From: UBA7985 sp002711265
GTDB lineage: Bacteria; Pseudomonadota; Alphaproteobacteria; UBA7985
Assembly (NCBI GenBank): GCA_965660945.1
Contig: CBFIBS010000001.1
Span: 248,001-312,000, forward strand
Length of the DNA: 64,000 nucleotides
Direction: 5' to 3'
Positions 42,050-49,826 of the stretch are shown here, piece after piece. The first letter of the stretch is position 1. Each line of letters starts with the position of its first letter. The translations under genes and the position numbers were made by a program. The notes below the pieces were generated by a model. That model had not been told where the DNA came from and did not search any database. It was given only the letters and a program-made list of their open reading frames with translations.

Positions 42050-42706
42050 TTATTCGCGCGGGAATACGGCCTCGACGGCGAAGGCTTCCCGCGCCTGCCG
42101 CTCGAGATCCGGGGCGCAGTTGACCAGCACTGCACCGCGCGCCGCCTGCCACACCGGCCAGTCCTGCCGGGCATTGCCGGCGTAAACAAAGCCATCGGGG
42201 AACAGGGCGCTGAGGGCTTCGGCCTTGGCCTCCCCGGTCAGATTTGTGGTCTCGTCGCTGGCCAGAAAGGTGTCGAACAGGTCGAATTCCGCCGCCACCC
42301 GCCGCACCATCTCCCGCGTTGCCCCACTGGCCAGCACCATCGGCCGGTCGAGGGCCTCCTGCTGATCCAGCCAGCTCTCGAAGGGCTCGTTCCAGCGCAG
42401 TTCGTAGGCATCGAAGTAACGCAGGGAGATATCGCAGAGCGCCTGCTTTGCCGCCGGCCGGGGCCGGGTGACGGCGCGGGCTGCCTTCCACGGGTTGAGC
42501 CAGAACGCCACCCGCAGCGACCACCACGACAGATCGCCCTTGTGCAGCGTCCCATCCAGATCGACGGCGAGCGGCAGGCTCTCCAGCGCTTGCGGGCGGT
42601 CCGAGCGCACCACCTCTCCCGCCGACGTTGCCTCAGACGGGAACGACCCGGACGAGGCGGGCGAAGCGGAGGAAGAAGACGAAGACGACGAGGGCGGAGC
42701 CATCAT
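42050..42706 (-). CDS. HAD-family hydrolase with Ser-rich N-terminus
   Basis: A 218-residue HAD-superfamily protein. After a low-complexity serine-rich N-terminus (about residues 5-20), the nucleophile motif is VDLDGTLHKGDLSWWSL; motif II is LASGATREMV and the acidic end is DGFVYAGNARQDWPVW. It resembles the HAD domain fused to UbiA-type prenyltransferases (decaprenyl-phosphate phosphoribosyltransferase-like proteins) but stands alone here. Its neighbour is galE, so a sugar or lipid phosphate is possible. The function is unknown. Confidence 0.8.
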   Translation of the reverse strand: MMAPPSSSSSSSSASPASSGSFPSEATSAGEVVRSDRPQALESLPLAVDLDGTLHKGDLSWWSLRVAFWLNPWKAARAVTRPRPAAKQALCDISLRYFDAYELRWNEPFESWLDQQEALDRPMVLASGATREMVRRVAAEFDLFDTFLASDETTNLTGEAKAEALSALFPDGFVYAGNARQDWPVWQAARGAVLVNCAPDLERQAREAFAVEAVFPRE

Positions 42707-42932
42707 TCAGGCCTTGCGCAGAGTGGATCGGTGATAATTTGTCCCGAAGACTGGCAGAATCTCCCTTTGGAGGCCACAGCCTATCGGCCTCGCCGCGGCT
42801 GTGCAGGTTATCCGCATGCAGCGGTGCTGCACTCATGACTTGCGTGACAGTGCGATGACAAAGCCCCGTCTGCGTTGTAAGGGACTTCCCATATTGATGA
42901 TTTGAACCGCTCTAGAAAGGTGGACCCATCGC

Positions 42933-44345
42933 ATGAGTACTTCGGCTGGCCCCAAAACCCTCTACGATAAAATCTGGGACAAGCACCTCGTCCGTGAAAA
43001 TGAAGACGGCACGTCACTGATCTACATCGACCGCCACCTGGTCCACGAAGTGACCTCGCCGCAGGCGTTTGAAGGCCTCGCGCTGGCCGGACGTAAGGTG
43101 CGCCGACCCGATCTGACCCTGGCCGTGCCGGACCACAACGTGCCGACCTCCGACCGCGCGGGCGGCATTGCCAACGAGGAAAGCCGGATTCAGGTCGAAA
43201 CCCTGATGGAAAACTGCGCGAACAACGACGTACCGGTCTACGGCATGAACGATCCACGCCAGGGCATCGTCCATATCATCGGCCCCGAGCAGGGATTCAC
43301 CCTGCCCGGCACCACAGTTGTCTGTGGTGACTCCCACACCTCGACCCACGGCGCCTTCGGCGCGCTGGCCTTCGGTATCGGCACCAGCCAGGTCGAGCAC
43401 GTGCTCGCCACTCAGACGCTGGCGCTGGCCAAGTCCAAGAACATGCTGATCCAGATCAACGGCCCGCTGGGCACCGGCGTCACCGCCAAGGATCTGATCC
43501 TCGCCATCATCGGTCGCATCGGCACCGCCGGAGGCACAGGCTACGTTATGGAATACGCCGGTGAAGCCATCCGCAGCCTGTCGGTCGAAGGTCGCATGAC
43601 CATCTGCAACATGTCGATCGAAGGCGGTGCCCGCGCCGGCCTGATCGCGCCGGACGAGAAGACCTTCGAGTTCTTCAAAGGCCGCCCCCTAGCCCCGCAG
43701 GGTGCAGGCTGGGACGAGGCTGTCGCCTACTGGAAGACGCTGGAGACCGACGCCGGCGCACACTACGACAAGACCGTCACCCTCGACACAGCTGAAATCC
43801 CGCCCATGGTCACCTGGGGCACCTCGCCCGAGGACGTGGCGCCGATCACCGCCAACATTCCTCACCCCGACGACTTCGAGGACGACAACAAGCGTGAAGC
43901 CGCCGCCCGCAGCCTCGAATACATGGGCCTGACTGCCGGTGAACCGCTGAGCAACGTTGCCGTCGATACCGTGTTCATCGGTTCCTGCACCAACGGCCGG
44001 ATCGAAGACCTGCGCGCCGTGGCCGAGGTCGCCAAGGGCCGCCGGGTCAAGGACGGCGTGCGCGCCATGGTCGTTCCGGGCTCGGGTCTGGTGAAGGCAC
44101 AGGCCGAAGAAGAAGGCCTCGCCGCGATCTTCCGCGAGGCTGGTTTCGACTGGCGCGAGCCGGGCTGTTCTATGTGTCTGGCCATGAACGACGACAAGCT
44201 CGCCGTGGGTGAGCGCGCCGCTTCGACCTCGAACCGCAACTTCGAGGGCCGACAGGGCCGGGGCGGTCGCACGCACCTGGTCTCCCCGGCCATGGCCGCC
44301 GCCGCCGCGATCACCGGTCACCTGACCGACGTCCGCGACTTCTGA
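42933..44345 (+). CDS. leuC: 3-isopropylmalate dehydratase large subunit
   Basis: A 470-residue aconitase-family protein that isomerises isopropylmalate in leucine synthesis, together with LeuD. The [4Fe-4S] cluster ligands are seen in FIGSCTNGRIEDLR and EPGCSMCLAMN. Other family blocks are TLYDKIWDKH at the start, VCGDSHTSTHGAFGALAFGIGTS and the C-terminal STSNRNFEGRQGRGGRTHLVSPAMAA. AAGGTGG lies just before the ATG. leuD follows after 68 bases; leuB and leuA are not in the window. Confidence 0.97.
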   Translation: MSTSAGPKTLYDKIWDKHLVRENEDGTSLIYIDRHLVHEVTSPQAFEGLALAGRKVRRPDLTLAVPDHNVPTSDRAGGIANEESRIQVETLMENCANNDVPVYGMNDPRQGIVHIIGPEQGFTLPGTTVVCGDSHTSTHGAFGALAFGIGTSQVEHVLATQTLALAKSKNMLIQINGPLGTGVTAKDLILAIIGRIGTAGGTGYVMEYAGEAIRSLSVEGRMTICNMSIEGGARAGLIAPDEKTFEFFKGRPLAPQGAGWDEAVAYWKTLETDAGAHYDKTVTLDTAEIPPMVTWGTSPEDVAPITANIPHPDDFEDDNKREAAARSLEYMGLTAGEPLSNVAVDTVFIGSCTNGRIEDLRAVAEVAKGRRVKDGVRAMVVPGSGLVKAQAEEEGLAAIFREAGFDWREPGCSMCLAMNDDKLAVGERAASTSNRNFEGRQGRGGRTHLVSPAMAAAAAITGHLTDVRDF

Positions 44346-44413
44346 TCCCGCGCGCCGCCGGATCGACTGGCCGCGCCCTTGAACACGATTTACGAGAGAA
44401 GAGACAGAGCCCC

Positions 44414-45025
44414 ATGGATAAGCTGGTTTCTCACAGCGGCGTCGCCGCCCCGCTCAATCTGGTCAACGTCGACACCGACATGATCATCCCCAAGCAGTAC
44501 CTGAAGACGATCAAGCGCACCGGCCTTGCCACCGGCCTGTTCGACGAGATGCGGCGCACCCCCGAGGGCGACACGATCGAGAGCTTCCCGCTCAACCAGC
44601 CGCAGTATCAGGACAGCACGGTTCTGGTCGCCGGCGACAACTTTGGCTGCGGCAGTTCCCGCGAGCACGCGCCGTGGGCGCTGCTGGACTGGGGGTTTCG
44701 GGTGATCATCGCCCCGACCTTCGCCGACATTTTCTACAACAACTGCTTCAACAATTCGATTCTACCGATCCGCCTGCCCCAGGAGCAGGTCGACAAGCTG
44801 ATGGCCGACGCTAATCAGGCTTCGACCATCGCGGTCAGCGTCGAAGAGCAGACCATCGAACGCCCCAACGGTGAAATCATCCGCTTTGAACTGGACGCGG
44901 GCCTCAAGCGCCGCCTGCTCGAAGGGCTGGACCCCGTGGGCATGACCCTCGAGCACGAAGGCGATATCAGCGCCTTTGAGAACGACGACCGCGGCGACCG
45001 TCCGTGGGCCCACCTGGTCGCTTGA
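44414..45025 (+). CDS. leuD: 3-isopropylmalate dehydratase small subunit
   Basis: A 203-residue LeuD swivel-domain subunit, partner of LeuC. Motifs are PLNLVNVDTDMIIPKQYLKTI, VAGDNFGCGSSREHAPWALLDWGFRVIIAPTFADIF and YNNCFNNSILPIRL. Length and sequence match the family. It follows leuC on the same strand. Transcription probably ends at the strong 9-bp hairpin at 45037-45062. Confidence 0.97.
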   Translation: MDKLVSHSGVAAPLNLVNVDTDMIIPKQYLKTIKRTGLATGLFDEMRRTPEGDTIESFPLNQPQYQDSTVLVAGDNFGCGSSREHAPWALLDWGFRVIIAPTFADIFYNNCFNNSILPIRLPQEQVDKLMADANQASTIAVSVEEQTIERPNGEIIRFELDAGLKRRLLEGLDPVGMTLEHEGDISAFENDDRGDRPWAHLVA

Positions 45026-45036
45026 CCGGGGGTTAT

Positions 45037-45062
45037 CGGGAGGCCCGGTCTCAGGCCTCCCG
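45037..45062. terminator. Strong hairpin shared by convergent leuD and cysH
   Basis: CGGGAGGCC (45037-45045) and GGCCTCCCG (45054-45062) form a perfect 9-bp stem around an 8-base loop. The right arm is inside the last codons of cysH, so the gene end and terminator overlap. No T tract follows on either strand. Confidence 0.5.
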
Positions 45063-45806
45063 GATCAGGGTCGCATCCGGCCCAAGGTGGATGCCACACT
45101 CGAGTTTGGACGGCATGTCCGCCCAGCGGCCTTCGCGCAGGTCCTGCCCCGCCTCGATCGGCACGGTGCAGGGCTCACAGCCAATGCTGGCGTAGCCTAA
45201 ACGCTCCAGCGGATGCCGCGGCAGGTCGTGCTCGTAGAAGTAGGCCTCAACCCGCCGCTTGGACCACCGGGCCAGCGGGTTGATTTTCAGATGCTGTCCA
45301 TCCCGTTCGATCACCGGCATGAATGACCGCAGGCCTCCGTGGAAACGCTTGCGGCCGGTGAACCAGGTGTCATAGCCCTGCAACGCATCACCCAGCGGCA
45401 ACGATTTGCGCAGCATGCAGCATTGGTTCGGGTTGGACTTGTGCAGCGTCTTTTCCGGGTCTTCGCTCAGGGTCAGGTCCGGGTTGGGCTTGATGATATG
45501 CAGATTGAGCCCAAGGCTGGACTTAAGGTGCTCGACGTACGCCAGCGTTTCGGGGAAGTGCTGCCCGGTGTCGAGGAACAGAACCGGGGTCTCGCGAGCA
45601 AGGCTGGTCACCAGATGGATCATCACCACGCTCTCCGCGCCAAAGCTCGACAGCAGGGCAAAGCGGCCAAGGCGCTGATCTTTGAGGATCGCGCCGAGGT
45701 CCAAATCCTCGGAAGCCCGGGTCTCCAGATAGGTGTCGGTCAGGGCTTGCACCAGTTGATCCTGTGCGCCCTCGGGCCAGGCGGCAAAGTTGCTTTCGGT
45801 AACCAT
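45051..45806 (-). CDS. cysH: Adenylyl-sulfate (APS) reductase, thioredoxin-dependent
   Basis: A 251-residue assimilatory reductase that turns activated sulfate into sulfite. The pair C129-C130 (NPNQCCMLRK) and C210-x2-C213 (IGCEPC) bind a [4Fe-4S] cluster; this marks the enzyme as APS reductase rather than PAPS reductase. The catalytic cysteine is C237 in ECGIH. The sulfate-binding SSFGAESVVMIHL and FLDTGQHFPETL blocks are present. It stands alone on the minus strand, convergent with leuD. Opposing sulfite production here and sulfite oxidation by SoeABC would need separate regulation. Confidence 0.95.
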   Translation of the reverse strand: MVTESNFAAWPEGAQDQLVQALTDTYLETRASEDLDLGAILKDQRLGRFALLSSFGAESVVMIHLVTSLARETPVLFLDTGQHFPETLAYVEHLKSSLGLNLHIIKPNPDLTLSEDPEKTLHKSNPNQCCMLRKSLPLGDALQGYDTWFTGRKRFHGGLRSFMPVIERDGQHLKINPLARWSKRRVEAYFYEHDLPRHPLERLGYASIGCEPCTVPIEAGQDLREGRWADMPSKLECGIHLGPDATLIREA

Positions 45807-46130
45807 GAAACTGCTTTGAAAGATGATAGGCTCATCAATCTAGATCAGAAAATTTTCCCGGCATAAACGCCGATTACGGCCTCTTATCGAAACTGCGTTC
45901 TGGAAAAAACTGTGCAGTGGAATTTTTTCAGCCCCTAGCGCCGTGACGCAGAAAACGGTGATGCAGGATAGGATTTCTTCGGGAATCCTTACGTAATTCG
46001 CCTGCCGTGCCGTTTTCACCCATTCGTAATCGGCAACTCAAGGGGCAGCGGCGAAGGCCACTCCCACCGCATGCAGTCCCCAGAATGCCGGGCAAACCGA
46101 CAGCGGCGTGCGGGAACCGACGCTCGCTGG
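45807..46130. other. Intergenic region upstream of cysH
   Basis: 324 bases without a gene between cysH and the aminotransferase gene (both on the minus strand). The first 150 bases next to cysH are AT-richer and should hold its promoter. I see no strong hairpin, repeat or recognised regulator site. Confidence 0.5.
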
Positions 46131-47483
46131 CTACAGGCTCTGGGCGGCCTTTTTCACCGCGCCGAGGATCTGATCCATATCCGCGTCGGTCAGCGCTGCA
46201 TGCGTGTAGAGCTTGGCATCGGCCTTGAGCAGCCCGCTCTGCCGCATCGACTGGTTAAAGGCCCGGGCAAGGTCAGCATCACCGCCGAGCACCCCGCGAT
46301 AGTCGGTCACGGCGCGTTCCGAAAACACACAATCGAATAGCCAGGGCTCGCCGACGATCTGGTGGGCAATACCCGCCGCGCCGAGGTGTTCAGCGTAGGA
46401 GTCCATGATCGCCTGGCCCTTGGCCGCCATGGCCTCGTACATCCCCGGACGGCGCAGGATCTCCATGGTCTTCAGCCCGGCCACCGCTGCCACCGGATTG
46501 CCCGAGAGCGTACCGATCTGCATGGTGAAGCCCTCAGCGCCCACACGGCCCTTGTCGAAGTGCGCCATGATGTCGGCCCGGCCGGCGATAGCCGCCAGCG
46601 GGAAACCGCCACCGATGATCTTGCCCAGCGTGCACAGGTCGGGGGTGACGCCGTAGTAGGATTGGGCACCGTGGTAGGTGAAGCGGTAGCCGGTCACCAC
46701 CTCGTCGAAAATCAGCACGATCCCGCGCCGGGTCGCTTCCTCACGCAAGCCAGCGAGGAAGCCCTCTGCGGGCGCAAGAATGCGCTGCAGAGGTTCGACG
46801 ATGATGCCCGCGACCTCGCCCTCGAACTGGTCCAGCAGCTGCCGCACAGCCTCCAGGTCGTTGTAGGGCGCAATGACCATGTTCTCCTCGACGCTGCGCG
46901 GGATACCGGCGCTGTCGGGAACGGCGTTGGGAAAGTTGACCAGCTGCTGCGGGGCCAGCGACATCAGCGCCTCGGCCGACATGCCGTGGTATCCGCCCTC
47001 GAACTTAAGGATTTTGTCACGGCCGGTGAAGGCCCGGGCGAGCCGCATAGCGTACATATCCGCCTCGCCGCCGGTGGAGACGTAGCGGACCTGCTCGGCG
47101 CAGGCCATGTCCTCGACGATCTGCTCGGCCAGCGCAATCCCGGCACTGTTGTTGGTGAAGAAGGTAAGCCCGCGCCTCATCTGCTCGGCGACGGCGTCGG
47201 CGACTTCCTCGTTGCCGTGCCCGAGGATCATCGGGCCAGAGCCGATCAGCAGGTCGATGAACTCGTTGCCGTCCTCGTCCCACACGCGGCTGCCCTGCCC
47301 GCGGGCGAGGATCACGCCGGGGTCAAAGTTGCCGAAACCAGCGGCGGGCAGCACCTCGGCAGCGCGCGCCTGCCAGTGGGCCAGCCCGGCGGCGTCTGCT
47401 GCGCTGGCGGGGTTGTGCTGATGAGCGTCGATCTGGTTCATGTCACCCTCGTTATTGTCTCGGTTGTTGGTCTGACCGTCCAT
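46131..47483 (-). CDS. Class III aminotransferase (glutamate-1-semialdehyde aminomutase-like)
   Basis: A 450-residue PLP enzyme related to glutamate-1-semialdehyde aminomutase. Landmarks are WDEDGNEFIDLLIGSGPMILGHG, FEGGYHGMSAEAL, the PLP Asp in LIFDEVVTGYRF and the Schiff-base lysine K288 in CTLGKIIGGGFP. STGGEADMYAMRLAR replaces the NSGTEA phosphate loop, which argues against a heme-biosynthetic HemL. A second ATG at 47441 also has a good GAGG site, so the true start may be there. It is the last gene of a minus-strand cluster with an enolase-superfamily enzyme, a dehydrogenase and a DMGDH-like flavoprotein, and so probably catabolic. Confidence 0.88.
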   Translation of the reverse strand: MDGQTNNRDNNEGDMNQIDAHQHNPASAADAAGLAHWQARAAEVLPAAGFGNFDPGVILARGQGSRVWDEDGNEFIDLLIGSGPMILGHGNEEVADAVAEQMRRGLTFFTNNSAGIALAEQIVEDMACAEQVRYVSTGGEADMYAMRLARAFTGRDKILKFEGGYHGMSAEALMSLAPQQLVNFPNAVPDSAGIPRSVEENMVIAPYNDLEAVRQLLDQFEGEVAGIIVEPLQRILAPAEGFLAGLREEATRRGIVLIFDEVVTGYRFTYHGAQSYYGVTPDLCTLGKIIGGGFPLAAIAGRADIMAHFDKGRVGAEGFTMQIGTLSGNPVAAVAGLKTMEILRRPGMYEAMAAKGQAIMDSYAEHLGAAGIAHQIVGEPWLFDCVFSERAVTDYRGVLGGDADLARAFNQSMRQSGLLKADAKLYTHAALTDADMDQILGAVKKAAQSL

Positions 47484-47506
47484 GAGCCAGCCTCAATTAA
47501 CGGTCC

Positions 47507-48622
47507 TCAGGAAAAGTGTCTCAAGGGTTCGCCCAGCCAGTCTTCCGGCGGCTCGACCCCGATCCCGGGTTTGTCCGCCGCCAGCCGCACCATACCACCC
47601 TCGTTGCGAGCGCCTTCCCCCGGGGCATAATCATCCACCAGATGCGCGTGCGCAAGCCAGCTGGCGAGCCGGTTCTCTTCCGGCGTCGACAGGGCGAGGT
47701 GCAGCGCAGCGGTGTCGGCGAGCACGGTACCGCCGACGTCCTCGACGTGCATCTGCCAGCCCACGGCGACGCAGAAGTCGCGGACCTGCCGGGTTCGGGT
47801 CAGCCCGCCCAGACGGTTGGGCTTGATTTTACAGCCCTGCCCGGCCGACCGGGACCAGGCGTCCAGATGGTCCTGAAAGGTGTGCAGGCACTCGTCGAGC
47901 ATGATCGGCTGGGTGGTGTTTGCGGCGACGACCGCGCACTGGTCGAGGGTCTGGCAAGGCTGCTCGAACCAGCCCCGGGCGCTGCCCGCCACCGACTGCA
48001 TCACCTGAATGGCGACCCCGGGCACCCACGCACGGTTGATGTCGTAGGTGACGTTCTCATCGGCTGGCAGCGCGGCTTCGATCGCCTCGATCCGAGCGAT
48101 GTCTCCGGCGATGTCTGCCCCGCCGATCTTGGCCGAGTGGGTGCGGTAGCCCTTGGCCCGCGCCGCGTCGATCAGCGCCACCATCTCGTCCGGTGTGCCG
48201 GTGGAGATCGAGGAATTGACGGCCACGCCCTCGCCCTCTGCCCCGCCGAACAGCTCGAACAGGGGCGCGCCGGCGCGCTTGCCTGCGATATCCCACAGCG
48301 CCATGTCGAGCGCAGACTTGGCGTAGGGATGGCCGGGCAAAGCCTGATCCATGGCCCGGTTGAGGCGGTCGATATCGCCGGGGTTCTCCCCGATCAGCAC
48401 TGGCGCCAACAACTCCATGGCCGCGCGGATACCGCCACCAAAGGCCGGCAGATAGGTCTCGCCCCAGGGACAGCCCTCCCCCCAGCCGACCAGCCCGCCG
48501 TCGGTCTCGACCCGGACAAAGGTGCTGTCCAGCGCTTCGAACTTCAGCCGTCCCCCGGACAGCCAGTAGGGCTTGGAGAGCGGCAGGCGACGGTGCCAAA
48601 GCGTGATGCCGGTGATCTTCAT
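47507..48622 (-). CDS. Enolase-superfamily enzyme (mandelate racemase/muconate lactonizing type)
   Basis: A 371-residue member of the MLE subgroup. The metal ligands D194 (YDINRAW), E220 (FEQPC) and D243 (LDEC) and the two acid/base lysines K165 (HSAKIGG) and K267 (KIKPNRLGG) are all present. Two opposing lysines suit a racemase or epimerase, as in the 4-hydroxyproline-betaine 2-epimerase HpbD, where the lysines are K163 and K265; a cis-3-hydroxyproline dehydratase is another relative. The start (MKITGITLWHRRLPL) at 48622 is typical. It lies with a DMGDH-like demethylase, which suits a betaine substrate. The exact substrate is unknown. Confidence 0.87.
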   Translation of the reverse strand: MKITGITLWHRRLPLSKPYWLSGGRLKFEALDSTFVRVETDGGLVGWGEGCPWGETYLPAFGGGIRAAMELLAPVLIGENPGDIDRLNRAMDQALPGHPYAKSALDMALWDIAGKRAGAPLFELFGGAEGEGVAVNSSISTGTPDEMVALIDAARAKGYRTHSAKIGGADIAGDIARIEAIEAALPADENVTYDINRAWVPGVAIQVMQSVAGSARGWFEQPCQTLDQCAVVAANTTQPIMLDECLHTFQDHLDAWSRSAGQGCKIKPNRLGGLTRTRQVRDFCVAVGWQMHVEDVGGTVLADTAALHLALSTPEENRLASWLAHAHLVDDYAPGEGARNEGGMVRLAADKPGIGVEPPEDWLGEPLRHFS

Positions 48623-48668
48623 GGGTGATGCAATGCTCCCGTCTCTGCGAACGCCGCTGCGCGCAAGG

Positions 48669-49790
48669 TCAGCGACAGTCGACCACGATGTTGCCAACGT
48701 GCTGCTTGGCGATGAAGGCCTTCTGCGCGTCAACGAGGTTTTCCAGCGCGAAGACCTCTGCGACCAGCGGTTTGATTTCCCCGCGCTCGATGTAGCCCAC
48801 CAGATCGGCAAACACCCCCGGCGGAACAATGGTCGCCCCGGTGAAGGTCAGATCGCGCAGGTAAAAGGTGCGCAGGTCCATATGCACCATCGGCCCGGCG
48901 ATGGCCCCGGCACAGGTATAGCGCCCGCCGCGTTCGAGCACGTCGATCAGCGCGGGCCACAGGTCACCACCAACGACATCGGCGACCACGCTGACCGTGT
49001 CGCTGCCGATGGCCTCGCGCAGGGCCGCGCGCAGGTTCTCCGGCTGACGCGGCAGGATGGCGTCCGGGCCGCAGGCGGCCACGCCCTCCCGCTTGCTCTC
49101 TGAACACAGCGCCACAACCCGCGCCCCGCGCCGCTTGGCAAGTTGGATCAGCGCCCCGCCGACCCCGCCCGAAGCCCCGGGCACCAGCACCGTATCACCG
49201 CTGCTGACGTTGGCGCGGTTGAGCATGTTTTCTGCGGTGAAGTAGGACGTCGCAAAGCTGGCGATATCCGTATCCGACAGGTCGCTGTCGATGGGGTGGA
49301 CGTAGCTCTGATCGATCTTGGTGTAGTGCGCAAAACCACCATCGCACTCCGAGCCGAAGTAGCCGATGACGTCGAGGTTCATGGGGTCATTCCAGTCGCG
49401 GATCCACGTTTCCAGCATCACCCGCTTGCCGATCAGCGCGGCATCCGCGCCCTCGCCCACGGCGACAACCTCTCCGCAGACATCTGCGCCTTGAATGCGC
49501 GGGAAGGTCAGCGGCGCGCCGCCCCAGGTGGCATCATCCTCGTCAGCGCTGTCGAAGGCGCCGCCGGTGGTATTCTCCTCGACACCCTTGGAGTACCAAG
49601 CTGTGCGGGTGTTGACGTCGGTGTTGTTGAGCCCGCAGGCGGCCACCCGGATCAGCACTTCGCCCGCACCGGGCGTGGGTGTGGGCCAGTCGTGGTGTAC
49701 CTCCAGCCGGTCAAAGTCCCCGTGCCCGGTCAGAACAACGGCGGTCATGGTTGCAGGAATGCTCTGGTTTTGGTTCGCAGTCATGATCAA
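48669..49790 (-). CDS. MDR-family alcohol dehydrogenase/quinone oxidoreductase
   Basis: A 373-residue medium-chain dehydrogenase. The GroES-like N-terminal domain (EVLIRVAACGLNNTDVNTRTAWY) is followed by the nucleotide-binding fold with TVLVPGASGGVGGALIQLAKRRGARVVAL. The catalytic-zinc Cys/His/Cys set is incomplete and the structural-zinc cysteine cluster is absent, so it looks more like a zinc-free quinone oxidoreductase-type member. It lies between the enolase-superfamily gene and the DMGDH-like gene on the same strand, with gaps of about 40 bases. An in-frame ATG two codons later is an equally good start. Confidence 0.87.
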   Translation of the reverse strand: MIMTANQNQSIPATMTAVVLTGHGDFDRLEVHHDWPTPTPGAGEVLIRVAACGLNNTDVNTRTAWYSKGVEENTTGGAFDSADEDDATWGGAPLTFPRIQGADVCGEVVAVGEGADAALIGKRVMLETWIRDWNDPMNLDVIGYFGSECDGGFAHYTKIDQSYVHPIDSDLSDTDIASFATSYFTAENMLNRANVSSGDTVLVPGASGGVGGALIQLAKRRGARVVALCSESKREGVAACGPDAILPRQPENLRAALREAIGSDTVSVVADVVGGDLWPALIDVLERGGRYTCAGAIAGPMVHMDLRTFYLRDLTFTGATIVPPGVFADLVGYIERGEIKPLVAEVFALENLVDAQKAFIAKQHVGNIVVDCR

Positions 49791-49826
49791 GGGTGCTCGC
49801 TCGAAAAAGGTCGGTGGATCAGATGC

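Noticed and set aside
46131..47483. Assignment as the heme-biosynthesis enzyme HemL
   Set aside because: The phosphate-binding loop differs (STGGEADMYAM instead of NSGTEA) and the neighbours are catabolic genes.
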